Below are positions 8,214 to 16,832 of a stretch of DNA of 64,000 nucleotides, piece by piece (the first letter of the stretch is position 1; each line of letters opens with the position of its first letter). This DNA is from an archaeon (GTDB lineage Archaea; Micrarchaeota; Micrarchaeia; Anstonellales; Bilamarchaeaceae). The notes below the pieces were generated by a model that did no database searches, had not been told where the DNA came from, and saw only the letters and a list, made by a program, of their open reading frames with translations. Made by a program: the position numbers and the translations under genes. Where the stretch lies: NCBI GenBank assembly GCA_020053355.1, contig JAGVNI010000014.1, positions 1 to 64,000 of the forward strand, read 5' to 3'.

Positions 8214-9278
8214 ATGGGATTCTACGAACTGGCAGAAAAAGTGCTCGCGCTCGAGCGCTCCGGGAAAAAGGTCGTCAGGCTGAACGTGGGCGATACCAAC
8301 ATCCCAACGCCGGAATGCGCGGTAGAGGCCGCGGTCGCGAGGCTTAGGCGCTCGAAATCTGGCTACGGGCCTTCGGCAGGGCTTCCTGAACTTCGGCAGA
8401 AAATCGCCGAGCGCGAAGGATGCGACGCGAAGAACGTGGTCATCGGACCCGGCTCAAAGCACCTGCTCTACGGAATCATGAGCGTCTTGTGCGGGAGGGG
8501 AGACAAGGTCGCTTTCCCTTCGCCGTACTGGCCGGCGTACAGCCTGGCATGCGGGCAGCTCGGCCTGAAAGCCAATGCAATGGATGCGAACCTCGATGCC
8601 AAGTGGGATTTCAATCCGGCAGACATGGAGAAAGCGAAGGTGCTCCTCATATGCAACCCCCTTAATCCGACAAGCACGGTTTATCCGGAGAAGCTGATAA
8701 GGGGGGCCATAGGGGCTGCCGCTGATAAAGGTGCGCATGTCGTCCTCGATGAGGCGTATAGGGGTTTGGCTTTCAACGAAATCCCGGAATACGGCGGAGA
8801 CAACGTAATCCGGGTGCGCTCGTTCTCCAAGGAGTTCTCGATGGAGGGATGGAGGCTCGGGTACGCCATCGCTCCGGAGGACGTTGCGAAAAAGCTTATC
8901 GCCTTCAACCAGATAACCGCGACCTGCGTGGCCCCGTTCGTCCAGGAAGCCGGGATTGCCTGCCTTGAGAATGAATCGGAGATTCTGGCCGAAAGCAGGA
9001 AAGCATGGCGCCTCCGCACCGATGCGGCCCAGAAGGCCCTTGCCGAATCCGGATTCCGGTTCGCCAGACCGGATGCCGGGATATACGTCTTCGCAACGCA
9101 TCCGGCCATACGGGATTCCGGAGCTTTCGCGATGAGCCTCCTTGAAAAGGAAGGCATCGCCGTCGCGCCTGGCACCGAATTCGGAGGATACAAGACGTTC
9201 ATCCGCATATGCGTGAACCAGCCGGAGGGGACGCTCCGCGATGCGATTGGCCAAATCGGGCGTTTCCTGATGCGCTGA
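8214..9278 (+). CDS. PLP-dependent aminotransferase, class I/II (aromatic)
   Basis: Likely the last step of Phe and Tyr synthesis, from phenylpyruvate and 4-hydroxyphenylpyruvate. Fold-type I features are seen: GDTNIPTP, SGYGPSAGLPELR, CNPLNPTSTVY, VLDEAYRGL, RSFSKEFSMEGWRLGY with the PLP lysine, and RICVNQP near the end. The specificity call rests on its place as last gene of the aromatic operon. GGTGA at 8205-8209 precedes ATG 8214 by 4 nt, the same spacing as several other genes here; ATG 8199 is an alternative that would overlap tyrA. Confidence 0.85.
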   Translation: MGFYELAEKVLALERSGKKVVRLNVGDTNIPTPECAVEAAVARLRRSKSGYGPSAGLPELRQKIAEREGCDAKNVVIGPGSKHLLYGIMSVLCGRGDKVAFPSPYWPAYSLACGQLGLKANAMDANLDAKWDFNPADMEKAKVLLICNPLNPTSTVYPEKLIRGAIGAAADKGAHVVLDEAYRGLAFNEIPEYGGDNVIRVRSFSKEFSMEGWRLGYAIAPEDVAKKLIAFNQITATCVAPFVQEAGIACLENESEILAESRKAWRLRTDAAQKALAESGFRFARPDAGIYVFATHPAIRDSGAFAMSLLEKEGIAVAPGTEFGGYKTFIRICVNQPEGTLRDAIGQIGRFLMR

Positions 9279-9334
9279 ATGTTTTCGCCACTGCCATCAG
9301 TTAGATTAAAAAGCGCGAAGCGAGAGGGGAAACC

Positions 9335-12049
9335 ATGGCGCAGGCATTTGCACAGCAGGGGACGCAGCAGCATTCAATGGCGTCCCAGAAGGTGGCAGCT
9401 TACCTGTCAATGGCACAGAAGAGCGAGTCCCTGTGGAACGGAATCCTCGTCTTCCTCGGGACGCTTATGCTGCTTTCGGCGGTCCCGTTCTATCCGCTTT
9501 ATCTGGTGTTCCTTTTCGCCGCAGTATGCGGGGGAATATCGTTCAAGGCGCCCAATATCGGCACGATGATTGGGGCCATCCTCGCATTGCCCGCGTTTGC
9601 CTACCAGTCCGCGGTCTTCGCCCTATTCTACATATTCATCATGGTCCTGATTTTGATTGAGGCGATGGAGCAGTGGATGCTGATAAGCGTGCTGGAAATC
9701 CTCGTCATGGCGCCATTCGCCTTCGGCGGGCTGCCGCTTGCCGGGTGGATATCCATATTCGGCATGGGCGTGGGCTCATTGCATTTCGGTTCGAAAAAAA
9801 GCACCCTGATATCCGCGGTCTCGGTCGTCCTGATACTCCTCCTCTCATCAACGCTTCTTGTCCAGAACACCGCGTATATGCCGATTAAAATGGACCTGTT
9901 CGGAACGGGAAAACCGGAGTTGCGGTTCACCAAGCCGGTGGTGGACATAATGAGCCTGGCACCCCAGTTAGGCACCTCGATTGGCGCGTTGCTGGATTTC
10001 GGCACATTCGGGAAAGCGTTCGATTCGATGGGCCTGATTGTGGATAACCTTGCGCTGCTCGTTACAGGCGACTCGCTTATTCTCCAGCTGATAGGTTGGT
10101 CAATCGCGCTGTACCTGCTCGGCTACCTCCCCTCGAAAATAAAGCCCAGGGGGCAATTGATGGGGGCCCTTGCGCTCCTCATCCTCCTGCCGACATATTT
10201 CCTCGTTGATATGGTTTACCACTCCGGATTCAAGCTCGAGTTCGCCGGGGGGATAGTCATCGCGATAGCCGCATTGGGGGTCCTCGAGCACTTCGGGTTC
10301 AACATAAGCCGGGAATCCGAAATCGACCGCGCCGACAAGATGAAATCTTACGGCAAGTTCGGCATGACGGACATGTCTGCAGCCGGGGAGGAGAAGTCCA
10401 TGGCGGACGTGGGCGGTTACGAGGACGTGAAAGCCGAGCTCCGAGACGCCATCATCATGCCCCTTGAGAAGAAGGAAATCGCGTACACATACGGAATCAA
10501 GCCTCCGACGGGCATACTGCTCTTCGGCCCGCCCGGTACCGGTAAGACCATGCTCATGAGGTCGCTCGCCAAGGAGCTCAAGTACAATTTCATAGAAGTG
10601 AGATGCTCGCAGATTCTTTCGCAATGGTACGGCGAATCCGAGAAGAACGTCAAGGAGGTATTCGACAATGCGCGCAAGAACGCGCCGACAGTCCTGTTCT
10701 TCGACGAGATTGACGCTGTCGCCAAGAAACGGAGCGGGGAGAGCCTGGACGAGGTCGGCCAGCGCGTGCTATCCGAACTGCTCCAGCAGATTGACGGGGC
10801 GAGCAAATCCAAGGCGACGGTCATGATTGTGGGCGCCACCAACAGGCCGGACGCGCTCGATACTGCGATGCTCCGGCCCGGAAGGCTGGACAAAATCATC
10901 TATATGCACCTTCCGGACCCTGAAGCGAGGAAAGCGATATTGAAGGTCAGCCTTCGCGGGATGCCGCTCGCTCCTGATGTGGATTTCGACCTGATTTCGA
11001 AGAAGACGGACAGGTTCTCGGGCGCGGACGTGAAGAACATCACGACCGAAGCCAAGAGGCTGGCGGCCAAGGAGGCGACGGCAAGAGGAGTCATAGTGCC
11101 GTTATCCATGGCGCATTTCATGCAGGTTATTTCATCCGTGAAGCCGAGCACCGGCCTTGCGCAATTGGACATGTACGAGCAGTTCAGGCTGGACTTCGAG
11201 CGCAGGACAGGCGCGGAGAAGCCGAAAGAGGAGGAGGCCGCGAAGGAAGCGGCGGTGAAATGGGAGGACGTCGCGGGCCTTGACGATGTCAAAACCGCGC
11301 TCCTTGAAGCGATCCAGCTCCCGCTGCTCCATGAGGAGGAGATGAAGGAGTTCAAGGTGAAGCCATCAAAGGGCATACTGCTATTCGGCCCGCCTGGAAC
11401 AGGAAAGACGCTGATAGTTCGGGCCGCAGCGACCGAGCTTAAAGCGTCGTTCCAAACCCTTAGCGCGGCGGAAGTCATGAAGAAAGGGTACACGCAGGCT
11501 GTCACCGTGATAAAAGAATCCTTCAACCGCGCGAGGGAGAACGCGCCGGGAATAATATTCGTGGATGAAATAGAGACGTTCGCGCCTGCCCGCGGCAGCG
11601 GCGGGGGCTCTGAAATCCTCGGCCAGTTCCTGACAGAGATGGACGGCGTGAAGGGGTCGAAAGGTGTGGTTGTAATAGCCGCCACGAACAAGCCTTCGCT
11701 GATGGACCCGGCTATCATGAGGCCGGGCCGGTTCGACAAGATATTCTACATACCGCCGCCTGAAGCGGTCGGAAGGGAAGCGATGTTCAAAATCCACCTG
11801 GGCAAGTTCGCAGGCATGGTGGACCTCAAGGCGCTAGCCCAGCTATCTCCGGGTTTCAGCGGCGCGGACATAGCCGAAGTCTGCCAGAGCGCCAAGATGC
11901 GCGCCCTGCGTGCCAAATTGGCGGGCCAGCCGGAAGCCGTCAGCACCCAGACTGTCGTCGAAATCCTCAAGACGCGGAGGCCTTCGGTCACGGCGCAGAT
12001 ACTCGAGGAGTACAAGCGCTTCCTTGAAGCCTACGGCGAGAGAAGGTAG
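9335..12049 (+). CDS. Membrane-embedded tandem AAA+ ATPase (Cdc48/FtsH-like)
   Basis: A 904-aa protein. Residues about 30-320 are a polytopic membrane region with roughly eight hydrophobic segments. Two AAA+ modules follow: the first starts near 350 with Walker A GPPGTGKT at about 398-405, Walker B LFFDEIDA at about 454 and an AMLRPGRLD arginine-finger region. The second has GPPGTGKT at about 684-691, IIFVDEIET at about 741 and IMRPGRFD. There is no FtsH zinc-protease domain and no Cdc48 N-domain, so it is a membrane-anchored double-ring unfoldase candidate of unknown substrate. GAGGGG before ATG 9335 fits a Shine-Dalgarno. It is in a separate unit from the aromatic operon. Confidence 0.85.
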   Translation: MAQAFAQQGTQQHSMASQKVAAYLSMAQKSESLWNGILVFLGTLMLLSAVPFYPLYLVFLFAAVCGGISFKAPNIGTMIGAILALPAFAYQSAVFALFYIFIMVLILIEAMEQWMLISVLEILVMAPFAFGGLPLAGWISIFGMGVGSLHFGSKKSTLISAVSVVLILLLSSTLLVQNTAYMPIKMDLFGTGKPELRFTKPVVDIMSLAPQLGTSIGALLDFGTFGKAFDSMGLIVDNLALLVTGDSLILQLIGWSIALYLLGYLPSKIKPRGQLMGALALLILLPTYFLVDMVYHSGFKLEFAGGIVIAIAALGVLEHFGFNISRESEIDRADKMKSYGKFGMTDMSAAGEEKSMADVGGYEDVKAELRDAIIMPLEKKEIAYTYGIKPPTGILLFGPPGTGKTMLMRSLAKELKYNFIEVRCSQILSQWYGESEKNVKEVFDNARKNAPTVLFFDEIDAVAKKRSGESLDEVGQRVLSELLQQIDGASKSKATVMIVGATNRPDALDTAMLRPGRLDKIIYMHLPDPEARKAILKVSLRGMPLAPDVDFDLISKKTDRFSGADVKNITTEAKRLAAKEATARGVIVPLSMAHFMQVISSVKPSTGLAQLDMYEQFRLDFERRTGAEKPKEEEAAKEAAVKWEDVAGLDDVKTALLEAIQLPLLHEEEMKEFKVKPSKGILLFGPPGTGKTLIVRAAATELKASFQTLSAAEVMKKGYTQAVTVIKESFNRARENAPGIIFVDEIETFAPARGSGGGSEILGQFLTEMDGVKGSKGVVVIAATNKPSLMDPAIMRPGRFDKIFYIPPPEAVGREAMFKIHLGKFAGMVDLKALAQLSPGFSGADIAEVCQSAKMRALRAKLAGQPEAVSTQTVVEILKTRRPSVTAQILEEYKRFLEAYGERR

Positions 12050-12058
12050 GCCGACGCC

Positions 12059-12817
12059 TTAGGCGGTTTTTTTGCCAAGCTTCCACAGCAGGAGGAAGTA
12101 CTGGAGGTAGCTGTCGGCGACTTCCTTGTTTTTTATCAGGATGCTCAGCTTCTGCCCTCCGGTGACGACCATGATGCCGACATAGTCCCGGAAGATGTGG
12201 ATGAAGGCTGGCGTCCTCACGTTTTTCGGCAGGTAGCGCTGGTCCGCATGCGGCCGCGGCTCCCTTTTCTTGGAGAACCAGGTGTCATAGTCGTAAAGGA
12301 TTTTCGCGCGCAGGCCTTTTTTAGCGATCCGGTCATGGTATTCGCGAAAATAGGCATTGAAAATCTCGCTGGCAAGGAGCGGATAGCCGATGGTGTACAT
12401 CTCCTCGCCGCTTTCCATGAGGCCGAGGGCGATGTCATAGACGGTCTTGATGCCGCGCGTCCCTTCGAGCAGCTCGACCTTATAGTCGCTTTTTTCAGCA
12501 TGGAATTCCTTTTCCAAATAAGGCAGGGCCGATTCCAGCTCTTTTTTCAAGGCGCCAAGCTCGTTTTCCCGGATGTCGAGAAGATGGCGGAGGACGATGG
12601 GCCGGTTCGGCCGGAACTTCTTCATCCCGCCGTGGACCAGATAGCCCACAAGGCCTTTTTCGGTCAGCCCATCAAGGACATGGTAGATTTTTGACGACGG
12701 GATGCCGGTTTTTTTCACAAGCGGACCAGTGGTCGTCTGGCCGGTCTGGAGCAGCGTGAGATAGACTTTGATTTCGTTGCCGCTCAGCCCGAGGTTCCTC
12801 AGAATTTCCAGGTCCAT
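12059..12817 (-). CDS. TrmB-family transcriptional regulator
   Basis: A 252-aa protein with an N-terminal winged helix (residues about 1-75: LGLSGNEIKVYLTLLQ, TGIPSSKIYHVLDGLTEKGLV) and a C-terminal effector region containing the short TrmB-type sensor part (about 105-245). It is shorter than sugar-binding TrmB proteins (about 340 aa), so the ligand is uncertain. It diverges from the HD/PEP-mobile-domain pair at 12875 across a 57-nt gap holding a palindrome, suggesting it controls both itself and that pair. Confidence 0.82.
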   Translation of the reverse strand: MDLEILRNLGLSGNEIKVYLTLLQTGQTTTGPLVKKTGIPSSKIYHVLDGLTEKGLVGYLVHGGMKKFRPNRPIVLRHLLDIRENELGALKKELESALPYLEKEFHAEKSDYKVELLEGTRGIKTVYDIALGLMESGEEMYTIGYPLLASEIFNAYFREYHDRIAKKGLRAKILYDYDTWFSKKREPRPHADQRYLPKNVRTPAFIHIFRDYVGIMVVTGGQKLSILIKNKEVADSYLQYFLLLWKLGKKTA

Positions 12818-12819
12818 GC

Positions 12820-12840
12820 TACTACCTATTGAGAGTAGTA
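12820..12840. promoter_or_regulatory. Palindromic operator between trmB-like gene and the HD gene
   Basis: TACTAC (12820-12825) and GTAGTA (12835-12840) are perfect inverted arms separated by 9 nt. The layout TACT-N9-GAGTA is very close to the TACT-N7/8-GAGTA element known for the haloarchaeal TrmB. The site lies between the shared TATA and the regulator's own start codon (a repressing position for that gene) and upstream of the TATA for the rightward gene (an activating position). The palindrome is seen; its use is inferred. Confidence 0.55.
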
Positions 12841-12841
12841 A

Positions 12842-12852
12842 ATAAATATATG
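12842..12852. promoter_or_regulatory. Shared bidirectional TATA box
   Basis: An AATAAATATAT tract reads as a TATA box on both strands. Its centre is about 27 nt before ATG 12875 rightward and about 30 nt before ATG 12817 leftward, so both transcripts would be nearly leaderless and compete for one TBP site. Confidence 0.45.
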
Positions 12853-12874
12853 CCATGCCTGCGCTCGCTCCCAT

Positions 12875-13453
12875 ATGCCATACCACCACTTCACCGGAGA
12901 CAACCTCAGCCGTTCTGAAAAGGTCCAGCTTTGGGTCGTAAACCGGCTCCTCGCATCGCAGGTGCCGGACGGCAGGAGGGAGAGCTCGGTGCAATGGGAG
13001 CTGAAACACAGTTCCGGAGTGATACAGATAGCAAGGCTGATTGCCCAGAAGCGCGGCGTCGATTTGGAGTTGGCCGAGATTGCGGCGGCGATGCATGATA
13101 TCCATGTAATTATGGAAGGAGGATATACGGAGCACGCAGCGCGCGGAGCAATCATCGCCCGGAGGTTTCTGGAGGAAACGGGGCAATTTGACAAGTCCGA
13201 AATCCGGAAGATAACGGCGGCAATCAAAAATCACAGCAATAAGCACGAGTATAGCAAGGATGGGCTAGTCGAGCTGGTAAAGGATGCGGACTGCCTTGAC
13301 TGCTCCCTTTACGGCGATGGGATATACGAGGACAAGCCGCCGGAGCAGCTGAAGCATTATTACAGGCGTATCGTCAGGGTGCGGGAAGAGCTCGGGCTGC
13401 CACGAAAAAAACAAATCGAAGAGAGGCTCAAGGCACTGGAGGGGACAAGATGA
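12875..13453 (+). CDS. HD-domain metal-dependent phosphohydrolase
   Basis: A 192-aa HD-superfamily protein. The H...HD...D set is visible: His in QWELKHSSG, His-Asp in AAAMHDIHV, a further His pair in IKNHSNKHE, and Asp in VKDADCLD. Such proteins hydrolyse phosphomonoesters or nucleotides; the substrate cannot be told here. It is the first gene of a two-gene unit; its end overlaps the next start by 4 nt (ATGA), so the two proteins probably act together. Confidence 0.8.
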   Translation: MPYHHFTGDNLSRSEKVQLWVVNRLLASQVPDGRRESSVQWELKHSSGVIQIARLIAQKRGVDLELAEIAAAMHDIHVIMEGGYTEHAARGAIIARRFLEETGQFDKSEIRKITAAIKNHSNKHEYSKDGLVELVKDADCLDCSLYGDGIYEDKPPEQLKHYYRRIVRVREELGLPRKKQIEERLKALEGTR

Positions 13454-14883
13454 AGGGGGAATGGTTCCAATGGGAGAGGCAGGCAACCGTGCATCCGATA
13501 CTGATGTGCATGGATGCGTGGATGGAGCCGATGAAAAAGGAGTATGGCCGCCCCTGGCCAACGACCGTCATCATATACAATGCCGATATCGTCGGATGGT
13601 ACAACAAATGGGCCGAACTGCTCGACTATGGGCAGTATCTCATTGACATCTTCATCAGGAAGGATAGGATGGCAGGACTGGAACGCGAGGTTAATGCCCA
13701 GGCGGATGGGCTTGACCAATTGTTCCGGGAATTGGACGATGTGGATTTGCCGGAGACAAGCGATGACGAGCTGGCGGCGGTATACGGGCGCATCCATCAA
13801 AACTGGATAAGGTGGTTTGTGCCGGGAGGCCTGGTGGAGCCGATAGGGCACCGGGGTGAAGAGAATTTGGAGGGACGCCTTCATGGAAAGGAGGGCGCGT
13901 CAAAAATCATATCGCTAATCACCACGACTACGCGGGAATCGTTCAGCAGAAGGGAGATGAAGGAGATGCTCGGCATCCTTGCGGCGAAAAAAGCAGGGGA
14001 GGCTGTAGAATCCAGGTTGACTGAGCACGCCGCAAGATATTACTGGCTTCATAACAGTTATTTCTCGACCGAAGTGCTCGATCATCGGTTTTTCGAGGGC
14101 GAGCTCAAAATCCTAGAAGGAAAATGCCTCGACCCGGAGAGGCAGCTGGATGAGATGAAAAAAGAGCCGGGGGATTTGCGGATAGAAAAGGAGCGTGTGA
14201 TGGGGGAATTGGGATTTGATGAAAAGGAGCGCGCCCTTGTCGAACTCCTCGACCTCTTCGCATGGTACCAGGATTATCGGAAAGAGTACATCATGCGCAT
14301 GCTGCATTATCTGGATTTGATTCTCGGGGAGATTGGCGCGAGAAAGGGGATTTCGCAGAAAGAGATGAAATACTGCCTCCCGTCTGAGATTCCGGCGATA
14401 CTTGCCGGCGGATTCGACAGGAAACTGCTCCAGGAAAGGATGCAACGCTGCCTGTTCTACTGGAACGCGGATGCGGGAAAGGCGGAATTCGGGGCAGGCA
14501 GGTTTTCGATTGAGAAGGAGAGGGAGATATTCCATTCTCTTAAGCACGACGAGGATATAGTGGAAGTCAGCGGGATGGTGGCAAGCAGAGGAATCGTCCG
14601 GGGGCGGGCGCGGATTACCATGAGCGCCAGGGATGCCGCGTCCATCCAAAAGGGGGAAATCCTCATAACCTCGATGACCACGCCCGACTTCGTCACCGCA
14701 ATCAAGAGGGCGGCCGCGATTGTGACGAATGAAGGGGGAATCTTATGCCATGCGGCGGTCATATCGCGCGAATTCGGGATTCCGTGCATAGTCGGCTCCA
14801 GGATAGCGACGAGGGTATTCAAGACAGGCGACCTCATAGAGGTGGACGGGAACCTGGGGATTGCCAGGAAGATACGGGAGTGA
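13450..14883 (+). CDS. Protein with PEP-utiliser phosphohistidine (mobile) domain
   Basis: A 477-aa protein. The last ~95 residues are the swivelling phosphohistidine domain of PEP synthase / PPDK: TSMTTPDFVTAIKRAAAIVT followed by the GGILCHAAVISREFG signature, with candidate phospho-His at residue 434. The first ~380 residues are helical and lack both the ATP-grasp and the PEP-binding barrel of PpsA. It therefore cannot be PEP synthase alone. It is coupled to the HD phosphohydrolase and probably controlled by the adjacent TrmB protein. Possible roles are phosphotransfer or regulation around PEP; this is inference. Confidence 0.78.
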   Translation: MKGEWFQWERQATVHPILMCMDAWMEPMKKEYGRPWPTTVIIYNADIVGWYNKWAELLDYGQYLIDIFIRKDRMAGLEREVNAQADGLDQLFRELDDVDLPETSDDELAAVYGRIHQNWIRWFVPGGLVEPIGHRGEENLEGRLHGKEGASKIISLITTTTRESFSRREMKEMLGILAAKKAGEAVESRLTEHAARYYWLHNSYFSTEVLDHRFFEGELKILEGKCLDPERQLDEMKKEPGDLRIEKERVMGELGFDEKERALVELLDLFAWYQDYRKEYIMRMLHYLDLILGEIGARKGISQKEMKYCLPSEIPAILAGGFDRKLLQERMQRCLFYWNADAGKAEFGAGRFSIEKEREIFHSLKHDEDIVEVSGMVASRGIVRGRARITMSARDAASIQKGEILITSMTTPDFVTAIKRAAAIVTNEGGILCHAAVISREFGIPCIVGSRIATRVFKTGDLIEVDGNLGIARKIRE

Positions 14884-14917
14884 TGAAATTCGAGGGAAGG
14901 TAGGCCGGACCGCAGGC

Positions 14918-14926
14918 AATATAAAC
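14918..14926 (+). promoter_or_regulatory. TATA box of the 14949 methyltransferase gene
   Basis: AATATAAAC centred about 27 nt before ATG 14949, predicting a leaderless transcript. A second TTATAAAC lies immediately before the ATG, too close to serve as its TATA. Confidence 0.5.
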
Positions 14927-14948
14927 ATGTTCATATAGTTATAAACAC

Positions 14949-15734
14949 ATGAATGTTAAATCCCCCAGGCCAGACTATGGAGCGCTCAGCGGCCAGGTCT
15001 ACACAAGCAAGATAAACACGCCTGCAAAGAACCCGGCGTATTTCGAGAGGTTCCATCTTCCGCTGATAGAGGCCGCAAGGACGGATAACCCGAGGCGGAG
15101 GGTTGTAGTCGCCGACATCGCCTGCGGCCACGGGTTTGAACTAGAATTCATGAAGGGATTGCCGGATGTGGACCTTGTCGGAGTGGACATTTCGGCGAAA
15201 GTTCTCCAGACATCCACGCGCGCCCTGCTCCCCGACGCCAGGCTGATTGCCGCGGACGTAAGATGGATAGAAAAAACGGTCGAGGGTGGCATCGCAGACG
15301 TCGGCATCGCGCTGAACGCGGTAGTGTATGAACCGGTTCATATGCTTGGCGCACTTATGCACGTGCTTCGCCCTGGAGGGCGATGCGCCGTGAACTTCCG
15401 TATATTCGGCAACCCCTTCAACGACGCGTTCTACACTTCATATACCAGCCAGGGAGGACGGATTTCAGACGCGGAAGTAGTTTTCGAACGCGGCGCAACC
15501 AAGGAAACGTTCGTCCTCAAGGAACTGGACTACCGGGAGTGCACGGACCCGGATATCCGGAAACTTGACCGCCAGCTGTATTTCGCTTCAAGCGATGGGA
15601 AGACGTTCCAGTCTGCGGATGTGCTTAGGCTAATCGAACTCACAGGATTCCGCATCCTTGGCGAGGATACGTTCCACTTCTCATCCCCGGCGAATCCGGA
15701 CAATGAGATTCTGGTTTACACACTCCAGAAATAG
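14949..15734 (+). CDS. Class I SAM-dependent methyltransferase
   Basis: A 261-aa protein with a Rossmann methyltransferase core: motif I VADIACGHGFELEFM (residues about 54-68), acidic VGVDIS at the end of strand 2, DARLIAADVRW, and a post-core LRPGGRCAVNFR strand. The substrate is unknown; the motif-I layout is of the ubiE/type 11 kind used on small molecules. It is monocistronic, with its own TATA box. Confidence 0.78.
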   Translation: MNVKSPRPDYGALSGQVYTSKINTPAKNPAYFERFHLPLIEAARTDNPRRRVVVADIACGHGFELEFMKGLPDVDLVGVDISAKVLQTSTRALLPDARLIAADVRWIEKTVEGGIADVGIALNAVVYEPVHMLGALMHVLRPGGRCAVNFRIFGNPFNDAFYTSYTSQGGRISDAEVVFERGATKETFVLKELDYRECTDPDIRKLDRQLYFASSDGKTFQSADVLRLIELTGFRILGEDTFHFSSPANPDNEILVYTLQK

Positions 15735-15855
15735 GAGTTTCCCCGGCAAACTATAAATTTTGTTACACTTCTTTATATATCTCAATTCCGCAAGAATTCC
15801 AACACAAAAAGCCGCGAGAGCAGCTTGATTGGGGTGAAAAATATGACAGGGTGTT

Positions 15856-16161
15856 TTGAAATCCAGTAACGGAAAGAATGCATTGGACAAGGCTAATTCT
15901 GAAAAGGGAAATGGAAACGGCAAGGGACATAACGGATTCGGAAGGGCAGAGCCGCTATTCGACAAGGCGCAATGGGGCATGTCATTCTTCGGAGCAGGGG
16001 AGGCGCTGCCCGGGCCGGGGCTTTATGACCGGACCGACCCCAAGGCAAAGAGAGCGCATGAGAAGGAGTCGCCGAGGCCGAAACCCGAAGAGAAGCATCC
16101 CGAATTCGAAGTCCTTTCGGACGGGTTGTTCGGGCCGACGGAGGAGAGGTGCGCATGGTAA
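15856..16161 (+). CDS. Small Gly/Lys/Pro-rich hypothetical protein with disputed start
   Basis: A 101-aa ORF opening at TTG 15856, low in hydrophobics and probably disordered, ending FGPTEERCAW. I recognise no family. A good Shine-Dalgarno-like GGGGTG (about 15832) precedes ATG 15843, which is in another frame and stops after 8 codons (TAA 15867-15869). Removing one T from the TTTT at 15854-15857 would join that ATG to this frame. So the 5' end is either a TTG start, a programmed shift, or a one-base error. TATA-like tracts lie at 15771-15780. Confidence 0.4.
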   Translation: MKSSNGKNALDKANSEKGNGNGKGHNGFGRAEPLFDKAQWGMSFFGAGEALPGPGLYDRTDPKAKRAHEKESPRPKPEEKHPEFEVLSDGLFGPTEERCAW

Positions 16162-16185
16162 GCGGGCCGGCATCAGCCGCCCGGC

Positions 16186-16743
16186 TTATTTTTTCTTCAA
16201 TATCAGGTTGAGGGCCTTCTCGCTTTTTCCATAAATCCTGTCTTCGGATTCCTCTCGCGCCATGATTTCAAAGCCTTCGAAATCCTGATCTATCTGCTGC
16301 TTCGGGAATAGGCCCGGGGGGACGCTCAGAAGCAGGTAGCCGCCGCATTTCAGCACCCTCCGAAGCTCGCCGAGATAGAATGCGCGGCGCTCCGGGTCGG
16401 CCTGCTCGGAGAAGCAGAAGATGTCGAGTGCCAGGTCGAAGAAGCCGTCCTCGAAGAGCCAGTAGTCAGTCACGCTGTGGCAGTGCGGCATCACCCCGTG
16501 GAGGTCAATGTCCTTCAGGACGTCGTCCGAGCGGTCCACGGCATGCACCTCGAAGCCGCTCTGTACGAAAAAAATCGCGTTCCGTCCCGCCCCGCACCCG
16601 AGGTCGATGACCTTGCCGCTGGCGATGCCCTTGGATTTCAGGAATTCGAGGAAAAATACGGCGGCGCGGCTCGGCTTCTCGTCCATGTGCTTCTTGAGTC
16701 GGCCATCATCCCTTTTGGCCCACGGCACGTCCGGGGATTCCAT
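16186..16743 (-). CDS. Class I SAM-dependent methyltransferase (small)
   Basis: A 185-aa methyltransferase resembling the TehB / type 11 group. Motif I is VIDLGCGAGRNAIFFVQSG, then VHAVDRSDDVL, a DIFCFSEQ motif-II region and LRRVLKCGGYLLLSVPP. The start at 16743 is chosen because the upstream in-frame extension is AT-rich and not protein-like. It diverges from the GGDEF gene across about 90 nt. The substrate is unknown. Confidence 0.75.
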   Translation of the reverse strand: MESPDVPWAKRDDGRLKKHMDEKPSRAAVFFLEFLKSKGIASGKVIDLGCGAGRNAIFFVQSGFEVHAVDRSDDVLKDIDLHGVMPHCHSVTDYWLFEDGFFDLALDIFCFSEQADPERRAFYLGELRRVLKCGGYLLLSVPPGLFPKQQIDQDFEGFEIMAREESEDRIYGKSEKALNLILKKK

Positions 16744-16802
16744 AGAAACAGCAGATAAGCAAGGGGAAACAAGGTTTTTGAATTGTGCTGGCGCGGATAG
16801 GG

Positions 16803-16810
16803 TTATAAAC
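16803..16810 (+). promoter_or_regulatory. TATA box of the GGDEF gene
   Basis: TTATAAAC centred 27 nt before ATG 16833, predicting a leaderless mRNA. Confidence 0.5.
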
Positions 16811-16832
16811 ATAATTAGACAATTTGTAAAAC

